Shown one piece after another: positions 1 to 8,585 of a stretch of 64,000 nt of DNA; position 1 is the stretch's first letter, and each line of letters opens with the position of its first letter. Both the position numbers and the translations under genes were made by a program. The stretch is from an uncultured Collinsella sp. Lineage in GTDB: Bacteria > Actinomycetota > Coriobacteriia > Coriobacteriales > Coriobacteriaceae. The stretch lies in the NCBI GenBank assembly GCA_900540945.1, contig UQHQ01000007.1:1-64000 (forward strand). Reading direction: 5' to 3'. The notes beneath the pieces are model-generated. The model was not told where the DNA came from, searched no databases, and worked only from the letters and a program-made list of their open reading frames with translations.

Positions 1-1420
1 CAAAGCCCACGGGCTCGGCCTCGCCCGCCATATCGCCGTCGGGCGTAAAGCCGTCCACACGGGCCACCACAAGCACGCGGCAGGTGTCGGCAAGCTCGGC
101 CACACGATTCTCGACCTGCGCAAAGACGCGCTCCGAAAGTACAAATTGCGCTGCGCCCATCACATAGGAGCCCTGCGCAAACGAGGCGCCGCTCCACTTT
201 TTGGACGAAGAGAACAGAATGACCGCCAGCGGCTCGGAAACCTCGACCGGGCGGTCAGCGTAATAGTTGAGCAGCGCCTGACAGGTCTCGTTGGCGTCTG
301 CCGAGGTGGCACGCGCCACGTTGGCGAGCGCAAAATCGAGGACCGTGGTCTCGACGGGGACAGCTGCCTCGTCCGAGTCCGCGCCAAAGCCAACGCCCTC
401 AACAGGCAGCGGGTAGGTACCCTCGACCTCCATACGGCCCGAGGTAATGGTGCCCGTCTTGTCCAGGCACAGCACGTCGACGCGCGCGAGCGTCTCGATA
501 CAGTAGAGCTGCTGCGCGAGTACCTTGCGGCGCGCCAGACGCACCGTGGCGATGGCAAGCACCGACGAAGTCAGCAGCACCAGGCCCTGCGGAATCATGC
601 CCAAAAGAGCGCCCACCGTAGACAGCAGCGCCGACGAAGGCACGCGACCGGCAAGCAGCTCGGAAAAACACCACGAAAGCGCGCTATCGCCCGGCGTACC
701 GGCGGCATCCCACAGCTCACTCACGATCGAGGCAAAGAGCGCCAGGCCGAGCGGAATCATAATGAGGCTCGCAAAGCGCACGATGGCGTTGAGCGCATTC
801 ATGATCTCGGAATTGACCTTTTTGACGTACTTGGCCTCGTTGTTGATCTTGGCCACATAGTTATCGGCGCCAACATGGATCACGCGGGCGCGCAGCAGGC
901 CCGAGTCGATAAAGCTGCCGCTCATGAGCTCGGAGCCGGGCTGCTTTTTGATGAGATCGCTCTCGCCCGTCAGCAGGCTCTCGTTCACGAGTGCCTCACC
1001 CGAAACCACCACGGCGTCGGCCGGAATCTGGTCACCGCGCCCCAAGCGGATGATGTCGTCGAGCACGATCTGGTCCAGATCGAGCTCCACCTCGGCACCG
1101 TCGCGCACCGCGATGGCCTTCTTAGAGGTCAGCAGCGTAAGCTTATCGACCATCTTCTTGGAGCGCATGGACTGAATGACGCCGATGGCGGTATTCAAAA
1201 ACACCACGAACAGGAACGTGAGGTTCTTGAACGATCCGGTCAGTAACACCAAAATCGCCAAGACAGCGTTGATCAAGTTAAACAGCGTGCAGAGGTTCTC
1301 GATGATGAGCTCTTTGACCGATTTGGTCTTAAGCTCCATGTTGCGGTTGATCTTACCGGCGGCGATGCGCTCCTCGACCTCGGCGGTCGAAAGCCCACGC
1401 TCGATATCCGTTGCTGCCAT
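1..1420 (-). CDS. P-type cation-transporting ATPase (N-terminal part; runs off the window)
   Basis: Encodes the first roughly 473 residues of an E1-E2 ATPase, an inner-membrane pump driven by ATP through a phospho-aspartate. The phosphorylation motif LCLDKTGTITSG and the actuator-domain motif LLTGESDLI are both visible. Two hydrophobic segments near the N terminus (around NLCTLFNLINAVLAILVLL) and a further pair before the DKTGT motif fit the usual M1-M4 layout. No N-terminal heavy-metal-binding CxxC domain is present, which argues against a copper or zinc exporter. The protein resembles the exp7-like cation ATPases of Gram-positive bacteria, but the transported ion cannot be read from this part. 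The C-terminal domain and remaining membrane helices lie before base 1. The start is the ATG at 1420, reading MAATDIERGLST. Confidence 0.88.
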   Translation of the reverse strand, partial: MAATDIERGLSTAEVEERIAAGKINRNMELKTKSVKELIIENLCTLFNLINAVLAILVLLTGSFKNLTFLFVVFLNTAIGVIQSMRSKKMVDKLTLLTSKKAIAVRDGAEVELDLDQIVLDDIIRLGRGDQIPADAVVVSGEALVNESLLTGESDLIKKQPGSELMSGSFIDSGLLRARVIHVGADNYVAKINNEAKYVKKVNSEIMNALNAIVRFASLIMIPLGLALFASIVSELWDAAGTPGDSALSWCFSELLAGRVPSSALLSTVGALLGMIPQGLVLLTSSVLAIATVRLARRKVLAQQLYCIETLARVDVLCLDKTGTITSGRMEVEGTYPLPVEGVGFGADSDEAAVPVETTVLDFALANVARATSADANETCQALLNYYADRPVEVSEPLAVILFSSSKKWSGASFAQGSYVMGAAQFVLSERVFAQVENRVAELADTCRVLVVARVDGFTPDGDMAGEAEPVGF

Positions 1421-1495
1421 ACCACGTCCCATCACGTCGCGTCGGTATAAGAAAACCGCCCGGACCATGCGAGGTTCGGACGATCTTACGTTCGA

Positions 1496-1572
1496 TGGTG
1501 CCCCATGTTGGATTCGAACCAACGGCCTTCTGCTCCGGAGGCAGACGCTCTAATCCCCTGAGCTAATAGGGC
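1496..1572 (-). tRNA. tRNA-Arg(CCG)
   Basis: On the minus strand the sequence folds as a full cloverleaf: acceptor stem GCCCTAT/ATGGGGC with one G-T pair, D stem GCTC/GAGC, anticodon stem TCTGC/GCAGA with loop CTCCGGA, and T arm GTTGG-TTCGAAT-CCAAC. The anticodon CCG reads the arginine codon CGG. The 3' CCA is encoded in the DNA. Confidence 0.95.
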
Positions 1573-1689
1573 GAACGTTTGGCATTATACCCAAGTGCGC
1601 CACGGGCTAACAAAAGAATAGAAAAAGCTTTGCAATTACGTGGGAGACACGGCGCAGAGGCTCACCTTAGAACGCAAAAGTGAAACAAT

Positions 1690-1778
1690 TAGTATAAACT
1701 CTCATGCACATATATAACGGCTCGCGATGTGGGCCGTTTTTGCAAGAGCTATCCATCGAGGTGAGAGGCACACCATGA
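1690..1778 (+). promoter_or_regulatory. Candidate leader and attenuator upstream of the DAHP synthase gene
   Basis: A TATAAA hexamer (about 1693-1698) could be a -10 box, although no good -35 box was seen. About 20 bases downstream a hairpin (AACGGC 1716-1721, GCCGTT 1733-1738) runs into TTTTT, which is the form of an intrinsic terminator placed before the gene. An overlapping short reading frame from the ATG at 1704 encodes 24 residues and its stop overlaps the DAHP synthase start as ATGA (1775-1778). It contains only one Tyr and one Phe, so ordinary ribosome-mediated attenuation by aromatic codons is not obvious. Whether it is translated is unknown. Confidence 0.4.
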
Positions 1779-2797
1779 TTGCGATTTTAAAGCAGAGCGC
1801 CAGCGACGAGGCCGTCGGCCATATCGTCAGCTGGATTGAGAAGAAGGGTCTCAAGACCGACGTCTCGCGCGGCGAGAACGAGACCATCATCGGCCTGGTG
1901 GGCGATACGACCAAGATTGACCCGTTCCTGCTCGAGTCCATGGATGTCGTCGAACGTGTGCAGCGCGTTTCCGAGCCTTTTAAGCGTGCCAACCGCAAAT
2001 TCCACCCCGAGGACTCCGTCATCGACTGCGGTCACGGCGTCAAGATTGGCGGCGACCAGTTCCAGGTCATCGCCGGCCCCTGCTCCGTCGAGGGCGAGAA
2101 CCTCATTCGCATCGCACGCCGCGTAAAGGCCGCCGGCGCCACGATGCTGCGCGGTGGCGCCTACAAGCCCCGCACTTCCCCGTACGCCTACCAAGGCATG
2201 GGTCCCGCCGGCCTGGACCTGCTGTGCGAGGCATCCGCCGAGCTCGACATGCCGATCGTCACCGAGATCATGGATCCGCGCGACGTGCAGGTTTTCTTGG
2301 ATAAAAAGATCGACGTCATGCAGATTGGCGCCCGCAACGCGCAGAACTTCCCCCTGCTCAAGGAGGTCGGCAAGACACAGACCCCGATCCTGCTCAAGCG
2401 CGGCATGTCAGGCACCGTCGACGAGCTGCTCATGGCTGCCGAGTACATCATGAGCGAGGGCAACGACAACGTCATCCTGTGCGAACGCGGTATTCGCACC
2501 TTCGAGACCCGCACCCGCAACACCTTCGACCTCAACGCCGTGCCGGTGCTTCACCACCTGTCGCACCTGCCCGTCGTCGCCGACCCCAGCCACGCCACTG
2601 GCTACACCCGCTATGTCGAGCCCATGGCGCTCGCCGCGACTGCCTGCGGCGCCAACGGCCTGGAGATCGAGGTCCACGACGACCCGAGCCGTGCCTGGTC
2701 CGACGGCGCCCAGGCCCTCACACCCGACCAGTTCGACGACACCATGCGCCGCATCCGCGCCATCCGCGAGGTCGTCTGCCAAGAGACCATGGAGTAG
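1775..2797 (+). CDS. aroF: 3-deoxy-7-phosphoheptulonate (DAHP) synthase
   Basis: Condenses phosphoenolpyruvate with erythrose-4-phosphate, the first and normally feedback-controlled step of the shikimate pathway. The 340-residue protein has an N-terminal ferredoxin-like regulatory region of about 70 residues followed by the TIM-barrel core. This is the architecture of type I-beta enzymes such as that of Thermotoga, which are inhibited by Tyr or Phe. Core motifs seen are AGPCSVE, RGGAYKPRTSPYAYQG, CERGIRTFE and DPSHATG. The start at 1775 is preferred over an ATG at 1727 because GAGGTGAGAG precedes it and the 16 extra residues do not look like part of the domain. It is the first gene of the aromatic cluster, 3 bases from tyrA. 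Confidence 0.93.
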   Translation: MIAILKQSASDEAVGHIVSWIEKKGLKTDVSRGENETIIGLVGDTTKIDPFLLESMDVVERVQRVSEPFKRANRKFHPEDSVIDCGHGVKIGGDQFQVIAGPCSVEGENLIRIARRVKAAGATMLRGGAYKPRTSPYAYQGMGPAGLDLLCEASAELDMPIVTEIMDPRDVQVFLDKKIDVMQIGARNAQNFPLLKEVGKTQTPILLKRGMSGTVDELLMAAEYIMSEGNDNVILCERGIRTFETRTRNTFDLNAVPVLHHLSHLPVVADPSHATGYTRYVEPMALAATACGANGLEIEVHDDPSRAWSDGAQALTPDQFDDTMRRIRAIREVVCQETME

Positions 2798-2800
2798 GCC

Positions 2801-3715
2801 ATGGGTACGGTGAGAAACGCACGCGTAAACCAAGGCGGCCCCAAGTGCGCCGGCATCGTCGGCTTGGGCCTGATCGGCGGCAGCTTTGCCCGCGGCTATG
2901 CGCAGGCGGGCGTTCGCGTGCTTGCCTGGGACCCCGACGATGACGTGATGACGGCCGCCAGCATGGGCACCGTCGCCGGCGAGCTCAATGACGAGACGCT
3001 CGGCGAGTGCGACATCATCGTCCTTGCCTGCTATCCCGAGGCATGCATCGAGTGGCTCGAGGCCCACGCCCAGGCGCTCGCCGACGCCACCGACACCGAC
3101 GCCATCATGGGCCCCGTGGTGATCGACACCGTGGGCGTGAAGGGCATTGTGTGCGAGCGTGCCTTTGAGCTCGCACGAGAGCACGGCTTTTACTTTGTGG
3201 GCGCACACCCTATGGCGGGCACGCAGTTCTCGGGCTACGCGCACTCCCGCGCCGACCTGTTCCAGGGTGCACCGCTCGTGCTCGTTCCGCCCGCGGTGGA
3301 CGATGCCCTTAAGCTGGAACTCTTGGGCCAGGTGCGCGAGATGGTGCGTCCCTTAGGGTTTGGCAAGTTCAGCGTGACCACCGCCGCCGAGCACGACCGC
3401 GTGATCGCCTTTACGAGCCAGCTCGCACACGTGGTGTCCAACGCCTACGTAAAGAGCCCCACCGCCCAGGTCCACCACGGCTTTTCTGCCGGCAGCTACC
3501 GCGACCTCACGCGCGTGGCCCACCTCAATCCGCAGATGTGGTCCGAGCTCATGATCGACGACGCCGACGCGCTCGCTTTCGAGATCGACCATCTGATCGA
3601 CTCGCTCGGCGCCTACAGCCGCGCGCTCAAAGACCGCGACCAGCGCTATCTGGAGAATCTCCTTGCCGAGGGCGATCGCATCAAGCGCGCGCTCGACGAC
3701 GAGAGCGCCCACTAG
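2801..3715 (+). CDS. tyrA: Prephenate dehydrogenase
   Basis: Oxidatively decarboxylates prephenate to 4-hydroxyphenylpyruvate for tyrosine synthesis, using NAD(P)+. The 304-residue protein opens with a Rossmann fold (GIVGLGLIGGSFARGYAQAG). It then shows GAHPMAGTQFSGY, the substrate-site HDRVIAFTSQLAHVVSNAY and the AGSYRDLTRVA motif of the helical dimerisation domain. No C-terminal ACT domain is present, so tyrosine control, if any, is not through ACT. GGAG within the end of the DAHP synthase gene serves as the ribosome site, suggesting translational coupling. Confidence 0.93.
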   Translation: MGTVRNARVNQGGPKCAGIVGLGLIGGSFARGYAQAGVRVLAWDPDDDVMTAASMGTVAGELNDETLGECDIIVLACYPEACIEWLEAHAQALADATDTDAIMGPVVIDTVGVKGIVCERAFELAREHGFYFVGAHPMAGTQFSGYAHSRADLFQGAPLVLVPPAVDDALKLELLGQVREMVRPLGFGKFSVTTAAEHDRVIAFTSQLAHVVSNAYVKSPTAQVHHGFSAGSYRDLTRVAHLNPQMWSELMIDDADALAFEIDHLIDSLGAYSRALKDRDQRYLENLLAEGDRIKRALDDESAH

Positions 3716-3751
3716 ACCACCCATCACGCCAGGTCGAAAGGACCATAGCTT

Positions 3752-4858
3752 ATGGCGATTACCATCGATATCGACACCGCACGCCCCTACCAGGTACACG
3801 TGGGCACGTTTTTGCTGGAGCAAGCAGGACCGCTCGTTCGCGCCACCGCCGGCGGCACCCGCGCCGTCATCGTGACGGACACCAACGTGGGCCCGCTCTA
3901 CCAGATGCCCGTTAAGCAGAGCCTTGAATCCGCAGGCTATGAGGTAAGCATCTGCACCTTCGAGGCCGGCGAGGCACACAAGCGCGCCGAGACCTACGTT
4001 GCCATTTTGGAGTTTGTTGCCGAGCACGAGCTTTCGCGCTCTGACGTGATCGTGGCGCTCGGCGGCGGCGTCGTGGGCGACGTAGCCGGCTTTGTGGCCG
4101 CCACCTACATGCGCGGCTGCAAGTTTGTGCAGATCCCCACGAGCCTGCTCGCCATGGTGGACTCGTCGGTGGGCGGCAAGACGGCCATCGACTTGGCCGC
4201 CGGCAAAAATCTCGCCGGAGCCTTTTGGCAACCGAGTGTTGTTATCGCCGACGTGGGGTGCCTGGCCACCCTCACGCCCGAGCAGTTCGCCGACGGCTGC
4301 GGCGAGGTCGTCAAACACGCCGTGATCGCCGACCCCGAGCTCTTCGATGAGCTCGAGAAGACCCCGCTCACGCTGGAGCTGCTTAACCAGGACGTGGCCC
4401 GCGTGGCGCTCATCATCGCCCGCAATATCGACATTAAGCGCGCCGTGGTCGTTGCCGACGAGCGCGAGACCAACCAGCGCAAGCTCCTCAACTTTGGACA
4501 CAGCGCCGGACACGCCGTCGAGGCCTGCGAGCACTTTGAGCTGGGACACGGCAACTGCGTGTCGATCGGCATGGGTATCATCACGCGCGCCGCGGCCCTA
4601 CACGGCATTTGCGACGCCGAACTGCCCAGCCGCATCGAAGAGCTCTGCGCCCGTCATGGCCTCAAGACCCGCTGCGAGCTTTCGGCCGACGTCATCTTTG
4701 CCGAGGCGCTGCATGACAAAAAACGCGCCGGTGACACCATCGATCTGGTGATTCCGCACGGTATTGGCCGCTGCAGCATCGACCGCACGCCGCTTTCCAT
4801 CTTCCATGATTTAATTGCCGAGGGCCTCGGCCAGAAGGGAGACGCATCCGTATGCTAG
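3752..4858 (+). CDS. aroB: 3-dehydroquinate synthase
   Basis: Converts DAHP to 3-dehydroquinate with NAD+ and a divalent metal, the second shikimate step. The 368-residue length is normal. Diagnostic stretches are LGGGVVGDVAGFVAATYMRG, IPTSLLAMVDSSVGGKTAID and the metal-binding NFGHSAGHAVEA followed by LGHGNCVSIGM. GAAAGGA lies ahead of the ATG at 3752. The stop overlaps the aroA start by 7 bases (ATGCTAG at 4852-4858), so the two are very likely co-translated. Confidence 0.95.
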   Translation: MAITIDIDTARPYQVHVGTFLLEQAGPLVRATAGGTRAVIVTDTNVGPLYQMPVKQSLESAGYEVSICTFEAGEAHKRAETYVAILEFVAEHELSRSDVIVALGGGVVGDVAGFVAATYMRGCKFVQIPTSLLAMVDSSVGGKTAIDLAAGKNLAGAFWQPSVVIADVGCLATLTPEQFADGCGEVVKHAVIADPELFDELEKTPLTLELLNQDVARVALIIARNIDIKRAVVVADERETNQRKLLNFGHSAGHAVEACEHFELGHGNCVSIGMGIITRAAALHGICDAELPSRIEELCARHGLKTRCELSADVIFAEALHDKKRAGDTIDLVIPHGIGRCSIDRTPLSIFHDLIAEGLGQKGDASVC

Positions 4859-6171
4859 CCCGCATCACACCCTCCCCGCTCAAGGGCACCGTTCCCGCCA
4901 TCGCATCCAAGTCGATGGCCCACCGCCTCATCATCTGCGCTGCGCTCGCCAACGGTGAGACGCACGTCACTTGCAACACCACCTGCGCCGATATCGAAGC
5001 CACGGTGCGCTGCCTCACGGCCCTGGGCGCCCGCATCGAAACCGTCGAGGACGGCTTCCAGGTCCACCCCACCATGAAGAGCATTGAGTTTGGCCTGCTC
5101 AAGGCACTTGCCGGCGGCACGCTCGACTGCGGCGAGAGCGGCTCCACGCTCCGCTTTATGCTGCCCGTCGCCTGCGCGCTGGGGGCAGAGGCCACCTTTG
5201 TGGGCCAGGGCCGTCTGGGCGCCCGCCCCCTTTCCCCGCTCTCCGACGAGATCATTGCCGCCGGCTGCGACCTACAGGGTCTGGGCGGTTTTCCGCTCAA
5301 GACAAGCGGCCGCATGCGCCCGGGCACCTTTATCCTGCCGGGCAACGTGAGCTCGCAGTACATCTCCGGCCTGCTGCTGGCAGCCCCGCTGCTGGCCCAG
5401 CCCTCCTGCGTTCAGGTGACCGGCCTTATCGAGAGCCGCCCCTATATCAACCTGACCATCCAGGCTATGAAGGCCTTCGGCGCCGAGGTCAACGTCGAGC
5501 GCATCCCTGCCAAGGACGGCCAGCCCGAGATCACGAACTTCCGTGTGAGCAGCGGCTCGTACCGCACGCCTGGCAACGTGGCTGTTGAGGGTGACTGGTC
5601 CAACGCGGCCTTTTGGCTGTGCGCCGGCGCCATCGGCTCCGACCCCATCACTGTCGAGGGCGTGTCGCTCAGCTCCGCGCAAGGTGATCGCAACGTGCTT
5701 GCCGCGCTCTCGCGCTTTGGCGCCCGCATCGTGCGCTCCACCAACGCCGCTACCGTGCAGTCCGACAAGCTCGCCGGCTTTGAGATGAGCGCACACGACA
5801 TCCCCGACCTGGTGCCCGTTATCTCGGCCGTGGCATCGTTGGCGCAGGGCCGCACGTTCATCCGCGATTGCGCCCGCCTGCGCATCAAGGAATCCGACCG
5901 TCTGGCCACTACCACCCGCGAGCTCACCGCACTGGGCGCGCAGGTGCGCATTGCCGGTGACGACCTCATCATCAAGGGCGTCGGCGCTTTTACCGGCGGC
6001 GAGGTCGATTCGCACAACGACCACCGCATCGCCATGATGGCTGCCATCGCTGCGAGCCGCGCCACTGGCGAAGTTGTGATCCACGGCGCCGAGGCCGTCA
6101 ACAAGTCCTATCCCGATTTCTTCGACCACTACCGCCTGTTGGGCGGCAAGGTCACGCTCGAGGAGGAATAG
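4852..6171 (+). CDS. aroA: 3-phosphoshikimate 1-carboxyvinyltransferase (EPSP synthase)
   Basis: Transfers enolpyruvyl from PEP to shikimate-3-phosphate. The 439-residue protein has the family landmarks in order: SKSMAHRLIICAALA near the N terminus, DCGESGSTLRFMLPVA (the glyphosate-region loop), GARPLSPL, SSQYISGLLLAAPLL, IKESDRLATTTRELTALG and DSHNDHRIAMMAA near the C terminus. It overlaps aroB by 7 bases and is separated from aroC by a single base, so it sits inside a tightly packed operon. Confidence 0.95.
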   Translation: MLARITPSPLKGTVPAIASKSMAHRLIICAALANGETHVTCNTTCADIEATVRCLTALGARIETVEDGFQVHPTMKSIEFGLLKALAGGTLDCGESGSTLRFMLPVACALGAEATFVGQGRLGARPLSPLSDEIIAAGCDLQGLGGFPLKTSGRMRPGTFILPGNVSSQYISGLLLAAPLLAQPSCVQVTGLIESRPYINLTIQAMKAFGAEVNVERIPAKDGQPEITNFRVSSGSYRTPGNVAVEGDWSNAAFWLCAGAIGSDPITVEGVSLSSAQGDRNVLAALSRFGARIVRSTNAATVQSDKLAGFEMSAHDIPDLVPVISAVASLAQGRTFIRDCARLRIKESDRLATTTRELTALGAQVRIAGDDLIIKGVGAFTGGEVDSHNDHRIAMMAAIAASRATGEVVIHGAEAVNKSYPDFFDHYRLLGGKVTLEEE

Positions 6172-6172
6172 C

Positions 6173-7270
6173 ATGTCCTCGACCTTTGGCAACGTTTTAC
6201 ATCTGAGCATCTTCGGCCAGTCGCACTCCCCCGCCATCGGCTGCTCGCTCGACGGCATCCCGGCGGGCATCGCCGTGGACCAGGAGCAGCTGCAGGCCTT
6301 TTTGGACCGTCGCGCCCCCGGTCGCGACGAGACCGCGACCAAGCGCCGTGAGGCCGACGCCGCGCATATCATTGCCGGTGTGGTCGATGGACACACTACC
6401 GGCGCACCCATCGCCGCGATCATTGAGAACACCAACACACGCTCCAAGGACTATTCCGAGCTGCGCCGCAAACCCCGCCCCGGGCACGCAGACTTTCCGG
6501 CGCGCGTGAAGTACCACAACATGCACGACGTCGCTGGCGGTGGGCATTTCTCCGGACGCCTGACGGCCCCCTTGTGCATCGCCGGCGGCATCGCGCTGCA
6601 GGCGCTCGAGGCCCGCGGCATCAAGGTCATGGCGCACGTCGCGCAGATTGGCGGCATCTCCGACCTGCCCATGGACGACATGGTCTATCGCGAGGCCGAC
6701 CGCAAGGCGATCCTTTCGAACGACCTGCCCTGCATTGACGCCGCGGCCGCCGGTCGCATGCGCGAGGAAATTCTGGCCGCGCGCGATGAGCTCGACAGCA
6801 TCGGCGGTATCGTGGAGTGCGGCATCTACGGGCTTCCCGCGGGCATCGGCGACCCCATGTTCGATGGCATCGAGAACCGCATCGCGCAGATCGCCTTTGG
6901 CATTCCCGCCGTAAAGGGCGTGGAGTTTGGCATGGGCTTTGCCGTGGCCGCCATGCGCGGCAGTGAGAACAACGATCCGTACCGCGTTGATGCCGAGACC
7001 GGCGAGATTGCGGTCGAGTCCAACAACGCCGGCGGCATCCTGGGCGGTATTTCCACCGGCGCACCCGTCATGTGGCGGATGGCCGTAAAGCCGACGCCCT
7101 CCATCGGTCGCGAGCAGCAGACCGTGGACATGGACGCCATGGAAAATGCCGAGCTTTCGGTCCACGGCCGCCACGATCCCTGCATCGTCCCGCGCGCCGT
7201 CCCCGTAGCCGAGGCAGCCGCCGCCCTCGCGATTTGGGATGCCCTCCTCGAAGACGCCGCCCAGCTTTAG
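6173..7270 (+). CDS. aroC: Chorismate synthase
   Basis: Eliminates phosphate from EPSP to give chorismate, with reduced FMN as cofactor. The 365-residue protein carries the family motifs GQSHSPAIGCSLDGIPAG, RRAPGRDETATKRREAD, RPGHADFPARVKY, AGGGHFSGRLTAP and the C-terminal SNNAGGILGGISTGAPV and KPTPSIGREQQTVD. It starts one base after the aroA stop. A 127-base inverted-repeat element separates it from pheA, so readthrough to pheA may be reduced. Confidence 0.95.
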   Translation: MSSTFGNVLHLSIFGQSHSPAIGCSLDGIPAGIAVDQEQLQAFLDRRAPGRDETATKRREADAAHIIAGVVDGHTTGAPIAAIIENTNTRSKDYSELRRKPRPGHADFPARVKYHNMHDVAGGGHFSGRLTAPLCIAGGIALQALEARGIKVMAHVAQIGGISDLPMDDMVYREADRKAILSNDLPCIDAAAAGRMREEILAARDELDSIGGIVECGIYGLPAGIGDPMFDGIENRIAQIAFGIPAVKGVEFGMGFAVAAMRGSENNDPYRVDAETGEIAVESNNAGGILGGISTGAPVMWRMAVKPTPSIGREQQTVDMDAMENAELSVHGRHDPCIVPRAVPVAEAAAALAIWDALLEDAAQL

Positions 7271-7284
7271 TCCACCCACCCCAA

Positions 7285-7411
7285 GGGTAGTTAATTTGGG
7301 ACGGGGCTTTTTTAGCTACCCCCATATGCCAGTTGATATTTGCCCTGGCACCCATCGATTCGTCCACGGTCAAAGGGTAGCTAAAAAAGCCCCGTCCCAA
7401 ATTAACTACCC
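7285..7411. repeat. 127-bp element with perfect 37-bp inverted repeats (REP/BIME-like)
   Basis: Two 37-base arms (7285-7321 and 7375-7411) are exact reverse complements separated by 53 bases. Each arm begins with GGGTAG and ends with CTACCC, so each is itself a partial palindrome, and each contains TTTGGGACGGGGC or its complement. Two palindromic units head to head is the arrangement of REP doublets (BIMEs). The left arm could also act as a terminator after aroC because its CTTTTTT run lies on the plus strand. No reading frame lies within. Confidence 0.8.
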
Positions 7412-7439
7412 TAGCCAACGATTCACGAAAGGGGTCTCC

Positions 7440-8585
7440 ATGGACCTTGCCGATATTCGCCAGGCCATCGATGGCATCGACACCACCCTGCTCAACAGCT
7501 TTGTCGAACGCATGGACATTGCCACCGAAGTCGCTAAATCCAAGATCGAGATGGGCAAGGCCGTCTTCGACCCCGCCCGCGAGCGCTCCAAGCTCAACAA
7601 CCTCGCCAGCCGCTCACCCGAGCGCTACGAGGCCCAGACCATCACCCTGTTCCGCCTCCTCATGAGCATGAGCAAGGCCGAGCAGCAGCGCTACATCAAT
7701 GAGCTCAAGGGCACCACTGTGTCGCAAAAAGCCCGTGCCACGGCCGCAGCCTTTGACACACCCTTCCCCCAGACGGCCACCGTCGCCTGCCAGGGCGTTG
7801 AGGGCGCCTACAGCCAGATCGCCGCATGCAAGCTCTTCGACGTGCCCGATATTGCCTTCTTTGATACCTTCGAGGGCGTCATGCGCGCCGTGCGCGACGG
7901 CTTCTGCGAGTTTGGCGTGTTGCCAATCGAAAACTCCACCGCCGGCTCGGTCAACGCCGTCTACGACCTGCTCGCACAGTTCGACTTCCATATCGTGCGC
8001 TCGCTGCGCCTCAAGATCGATCACAACTTACTCGTCAAACCCGGCACCAAGCTCGCCGACGTGCGCGAGGTCTACAGCCACGGCCAAGCCATTGCCCAGT
8101 GCGCCGGATTTATCGAGGGCCACGGCCTGCATGCCACCAAGTACCCCAACACCGCCATGTCGGCCGAGATGGTCGCCAACTCCGAACGCACCGACGTCGC
8201 CGCCATCGCCTCGCGCAGCTGTGCGGCGCTCTACGGCTTGGAGGTGCTGAAGCCCAACATCCAGGACTCGGACAACAACTACACGCGCTTTGTCGTCATC
8301 AGCCGCGAGCCGCGCGTCTATCCCGGTGCCAACCGCACCTCGCTCATGATCACCACGGCCAATGAGCCGGGCGCCCTCTACCGCGTGCTCGAGCGATTCT
8401 ACGCGCTCAACATCAACCTCATCAAACTTGAGAGCCGCCCCATCCCCGGCCACGACTTTGAGTTTATGTTCTACTTTGACTTGGACTGCCCCTTTGGCAG
8501 CAAGGCCCTCGACGACCTGCTCGACTCGATCGACGACGTATGCGAGAGTTTCACCTACTTTGGCAGCTACACGGAGGTGCTCTAG
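7440..8585 (+). CDS. pheA: Bifunctional chorismate mutase / prephenate dehydratase
   Basis: Converts chorismate to prephenate and then to phenylpyruvate for phenylalanine synthesis. Three parts are visible in 381 residues. An AroQ-type chorismate mutase domain covers roughly 1-85 (LADIRQAIDGIDTTLLNSF). The dehydratase core follows (VACQGVEGAYSQIAACKLF, VLPIENSTAGSVNAVYDLL). An ACT domain at the C terminus carries EPGALYRVL and KLESRP, the motifs that bind phenylalanine for feedback inhibition. The start at 7440 follows GAAAGGGGTCTCC; an upstream in-frame extension runs through the inverted-repeat element and is rejected. Confidence 0.94.
   Translation: MDLADIRQAIDGIDTTLLNSFVERMDIATEVAKSKIEMGKAVFDPARERSKLNNLASRSPERYEAQTITLFRLLMSMSKAEQQRYINELKGTTVSQKARATAAAFDTPFPQTATVACQGVEGAYSQIAACKLFDVPDIAFFDTFEGVMRAVRDGFCEFGVLPIENSTAGSVNAVYDLLAQFDFHIVRSLRLKIDHNLLVKPGTKLADVREVYSHGQAIAQCAGFIEGHGLHATKYPNTAMSAEMVANSERTDVAAIASRSCAALYGLEVLKPNIQDSDNNYTRFVVISREPRVYPGANRTSLMITTANEPGALYRVLERFYALNINLIKLESRPIPGHDFEFMFYFDLDCPFGSKALDDLLDSIDDVCESFTYFGSYTEVL

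Noticed and set aside
146..1246. A 366-codon plus-strand frame at the start of the window
   Set aside because: Antisense to the P-type ATPase; the DKTGT and TGES motifs on the minus strand settle the coding strand.
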